A DNA stretch of 64,000 nt. It comes from Chaetorhynchus papuensis. Taxonomy: Eukaryota; Chordata; Aves; Passeriformes; Rhipiduridae. The position numbers and the translations under genes were made by a program. The stretch covers positions 154,432 through 218,431 of the forward strand of contig VWYX01000085.1 in NCBI GenBank assembly GCA_013396525.1, given 5' to 3'. Position 1 is the stretch's first letter; the number at the start of each line of letters is the position of its first letter. Positions 61,090-64,000 of this stretch are shown one piece after another. Under the pieces are notes generated by a model. It worked only from the letters and a program-made list of their open reading frames with translations, searched no databases and was not told the origin of the DNA.

Positions 61090-61165
61090 TTTATTTTTAG
61101 TTTCATTTGTTTGGGTTTTTTTGTTGTTGTTGGTTTTTTGGGGGTTTTTTTTGTTTTTTTTACAA
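61090..61165. repeat. T/G-rich low-complexity tract
   Basis: Irregular gttttt units (ttttttgttgttgttgg, ggggg, ttttttttgttttttt). Simple sequence, possibly an old poly-A tail on the other strand. Confidence 0.85.
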
Positions 61166-62170
61166 AATTTACAAAAATTATTTATTATAGGTTTTAATTA
61201 GTGTGCAGATAGCAAAAAATATAGAAAACATGCAGTGGATAAAAAGACTTTCAGTGCAAAAAGGTTACATATATATCAGTCATGTTACATTTTCTGATTT
61301 CTGGTTAATGAGATACATTGCACTAGCTACAATAACATTTCCTGCAAAAATAAAATAAAGAATGATGCGCTTAGATTTCTGCATATATAATTGCATCTGC
61401 TTGTAGGTGAAAGTCATCCTACAACAAAGCCAAAGGCATCCAAAATTTGTGCCAAGATCCCTAGATTCTACCTCACTGCTGGGAATGTGAGCATTTCTGC
61501 AGGAGCTTCAAATACGTTTAGATGGAGACTCAGATTCAAAACTGGACATATAACTTTCTGTTACTATTGCTATATTATTTTGTGATGTTTCCACCCTTCT
61601 TGCTGATCATTTCCTACTTTCAGAGCTTTGGAGTTAGCAGCTCTTTGAGGTAAATTGTGTTGCTGAGGTCTGTGTCCTATTGTTTCAGAGCACTTGCTAG
61701 TGCAGGAACACATGGCTGTTGCAGTTGATATTCTGCTCACATTCCCAGGCTTTTCCTTGCACCACAAGGGCTTTGCTAGAGCTGCCTTTGTGCACGAGGA
61801 AAGCTGAGTACCTGGAACATATTTTGAAGCAAGGGTGACTTCAGAGTCACCAAATCATGTAGCATAAATGACCCTGCCTGTAGCAGCACCAGTGTCTCAG
61901 TCAGGGGGACTTAAGTATCCTTGTGGATGTAATGAATGCAAATAAATTAATTGTGTGTAATTGTATGCTTACTAACACAGGGGGAAGCACGTTAAAATTT
62001 CATTTGTCATGCTGAACCATATATATTTGCAATCCAAAGGCACAAGGCTTGGATTCTTTTGTTTCTCCTAGAAAGTATGTAATTTTTAAAAATTTTATTT
62101 ATTTTTTTTTAAGTCATATCATCATTCACACTATATTGAGTCAGAGAGATCTTATTTTCAGAATATTTTG
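61166..62170. other. Noncoding stretch, nothing identified
   Basis: No recognised elements. A T-rich run lies near 62101. Confidence 0.45.
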
Positions 62171-62176
62171 ACTCGT

Positions 62177-62750
62177 TGTAGTGGGTCTGGGATGGAATCA
62201 GCTTTCCCCACAGCAGCCCTCACAGTGCTGTGCTTTGTAGCTAGAAAGTAATTGATAACACACCAGCGTGCTGGCTGAGCACTGCTCCCACAGCACCAGC
62301 GCCGTCTCTACAACATCCCCTCCCTCACCAGTAGGCTGGGGGTGGGAAAGACACACCCAGTGTGAGAGGACACAGCCAGGACAGCTGACCCAAACTGGCC
62401 TAAGGGGTATTCCATATGATATGACATAGGCTCAGCAGTAAGAGTTAAGAGAAAGGAAGTGAGGGTGGGCATTAATTGTTTACGAAGTTCATCTTCTGGA
62501 GCAACCACTACATGTACTGAAGCACCATTCCTGTGAAAGAGCTGGACATCACCTGCTGATGGGAAGAGGAGATAAAATCTTTTGTTTTCCTTTGCTTTTG
62601 TGTGTGGTCTTTGCTTTTGCTTTATTGAACAGTCTTTATCTAGATCCATGACCTTTTTCCAATTCATTTTCTTGCCCCTTCTCCTGCCATCCTGCTGAGG
62701 AGGGAGGTGACAGTGCAGCTTGGTGGGCAGGTGATGTCCAGCCCACCACA
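62177..62750 (+). mobile_element. Solo LTR of an avian endogenous retrovirus (574 bp)
   Basis: A sense-oriented LTR of a family common in bird genomes. It starts tgtagtgggtctgggatgg and ends gcccaccaca, with the TG...CA ends expected of a retroviral LTR. Between them are ccaccagtaggctgggggtg-like text (caccagtaggctgggg), acacagccaggacagctgac, gacccaaactggcc and ggtattccatatgatatgac. Next comes tattgaacagtctttatct near 62623, a decayed form of the family's polyadenylation and R segment. No internal retroviral sequence follows. Flanks ctcgt and ctcac match at only three of five bases, so a target duplication is uncertain. The 147-codon minus-strand frame across it is LTR sequence. Confidence 0.88.
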
Positions 62751-64000
62751 CTCACTGGCAATTTACATTGTGAATAATGGATACCAAACAAACCTGCTGT
62801 CACAAATTACAGGGTCATCCACAGCTGGCAAGAAATTTTGTGTCAGTTATGTGCTGTCACTACAGAAACAGAGAAACCAAAATGCACAGGAAAATGGTGA
62901 ATCAGTGTTCTGTTACACATAGTACTTTTCCTCATCTGAATGCAAAGACTCTGAACCCCTGTGCCTGAGAGAACAATTGGAAGCATTAATTACAAGCATG
63001 GGGCAGAAGGTTTCATCTTCATTTGAATCTTGCCTCAGGGTAACAGGGCAATATCAAACCCTTGTCCCTGGCTTCTGGGCATCTTTAATTACCTGCTTCC
63101 AAGTTTCTAACCACCCTGTCTCCCTCTCTGTCACCATGACAACATCCCTGCTGTCAGCATCCTGAACTTTCTGCCTATGTTGCAGTCACTTGGAAACCCA
63201 TCCAAGTAGTTTAAATAATGTGGAAATAAAAATAATACAGATGTATAGAAAGGCGAATGCGGAAAGGGAACTCATTTTCTTCCATCTCCTGGCAGCTCCT
63301 GGGAGGCAGGTGACTGTGGGGAATCCAGGAGTGTCCATGGGGACTGTTTGTGTATGAAAAACTGAAAGCTTGGCTTGTTTGTCTTCCTGGATGAAAAAGT
63401 AATTTCTCTATGACTTGTTAAATCCATCAGGTTTGTAGTCAAGTGTTGCATGGGGTAGGAGTGAAAAAAACCAGACAGTGGGAGGGTGGGAGGCAGTAAG
63501 GAGGAGCACGGTGAAATGCATGAAAATCTGCTGCCAGCTGAGACCTGCCCTGAGCACCTGGCGCTCCCAGCTCCCTGCTGCTGCTCTTTCCTGCCTCACA
63601 GAGTGCGCTGGCCCTTTGCTGTCATGCCACTCTGACTGCCTCAGCTGGCCACAACACACTTTGGGCTACTCAGTTCTCAATGGGTTAATGAAATTCCTCA
63701 AACCCAGCTTCCTGTGTGCGTAATTGCAGTTACACTGCAGAATTTGCACTGTGGTTTTACTGACCCCTTGGAAACAGCTGTGGTAAGACTGAGACTCATC
63801 TGTTGTTGCTCCTGTTATAATCCCCCAAAGCAGAAGCTGTTCTCAAGTGTCACCTTGCACTGTCACCCAAAGTGTTTCTCTCTCCCATCTTTTTGCCAGC
63901 ACAGGTATGACGTATGTCTGTGTTAGTAATGGACTTGGCACAGGATGTAATTTGTCTGCAGAGTACACTAGAAAGTAAACCATCAGATTTATGGGTATTC
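62751..64000. other. Noncoding stretch to window end
   Basis: No mobile element or gene recognised. A GC-richer patch at 63470-63720 carries overlapping frames on both strands without supporting features. Confidence 0.45.

Noticed and set aside
62308..62751. 147-codon minus-strand frame
   Set aside because: It lies inside the 62.2 kb solo LTR.
1..64000. CRISPR arrays, bacterial operons, tRNA, rRNA or snRNA genes
   Set aside because: I looked for regularly spaced repeats, tRNA B-box-like words and U6-type starts and saw none. The window is vertebrate nuclear DNA.

Overview
This is nuclear DNA from a bird, most likely a songbird or another neoavian. The evidence is repeats only. CR1 LINE 3' ends of several ages occur on both strands. 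There are three solo LTRs and one LTR fragment of types common in avian genomes. I see no mammalian Alu, B1 or L1. Codon-dense genes, ribosome binding sites and operons are absent. Two assembly gaps (runs of N) interrupt the window.

Layout. Positions 1-3.2 kb are AT-rich sequence with one CR1 3' end. Positions 3.7-4.5 kb and 6.65-7.77 kb hold two dense CpG islands, the only strong promoter-like signals here. Between them lie a (TA)n tract, a gap, a long unexplained minus-strand open frame and a possible spliced exon. From 7.8 to 64 kb the sequence is gene-poor and looks like a long intron or an intergenic desert. It holds CR1 copies near 15.0, 15.7, 16.6, 20.9, 31.2, 49.8-50.8 and 56.1 kb; LTRs at 28.6, 33.4, 39.5 and 62.2 kb; microsatellites; and two striking inverted repeats at 9.37 and 12.45 kb.

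Genes. I recognise no protein-coding gene, tRNA, rRNA, snRNA or known microRNA. The long open frames are explained by GC-rich islands, by LTR sequence or by chance, with two exceptions worth checking (4737-5472 minus and 43113-43781 plus). Several short open segments are bounded by good splice-site matches. They are listed as low-confidence exon candidates because such pairs also arise by chance. A few stretches that keep CpGs in a CpG-poor background, or carry clustered developmental transcription-factor core motifs, are listed as candidate conserved noncoding elements. That is inference from one sequence without an alignment.

I found no convincing undescribed biological system. The most checkable oddities are the 42-bp near-perfect palindrome, the nested hairpin at 9.37 kb, the unclassified insertion inside the 49.8-50.8 kb CR1, and the two long open frames without recognised homology.
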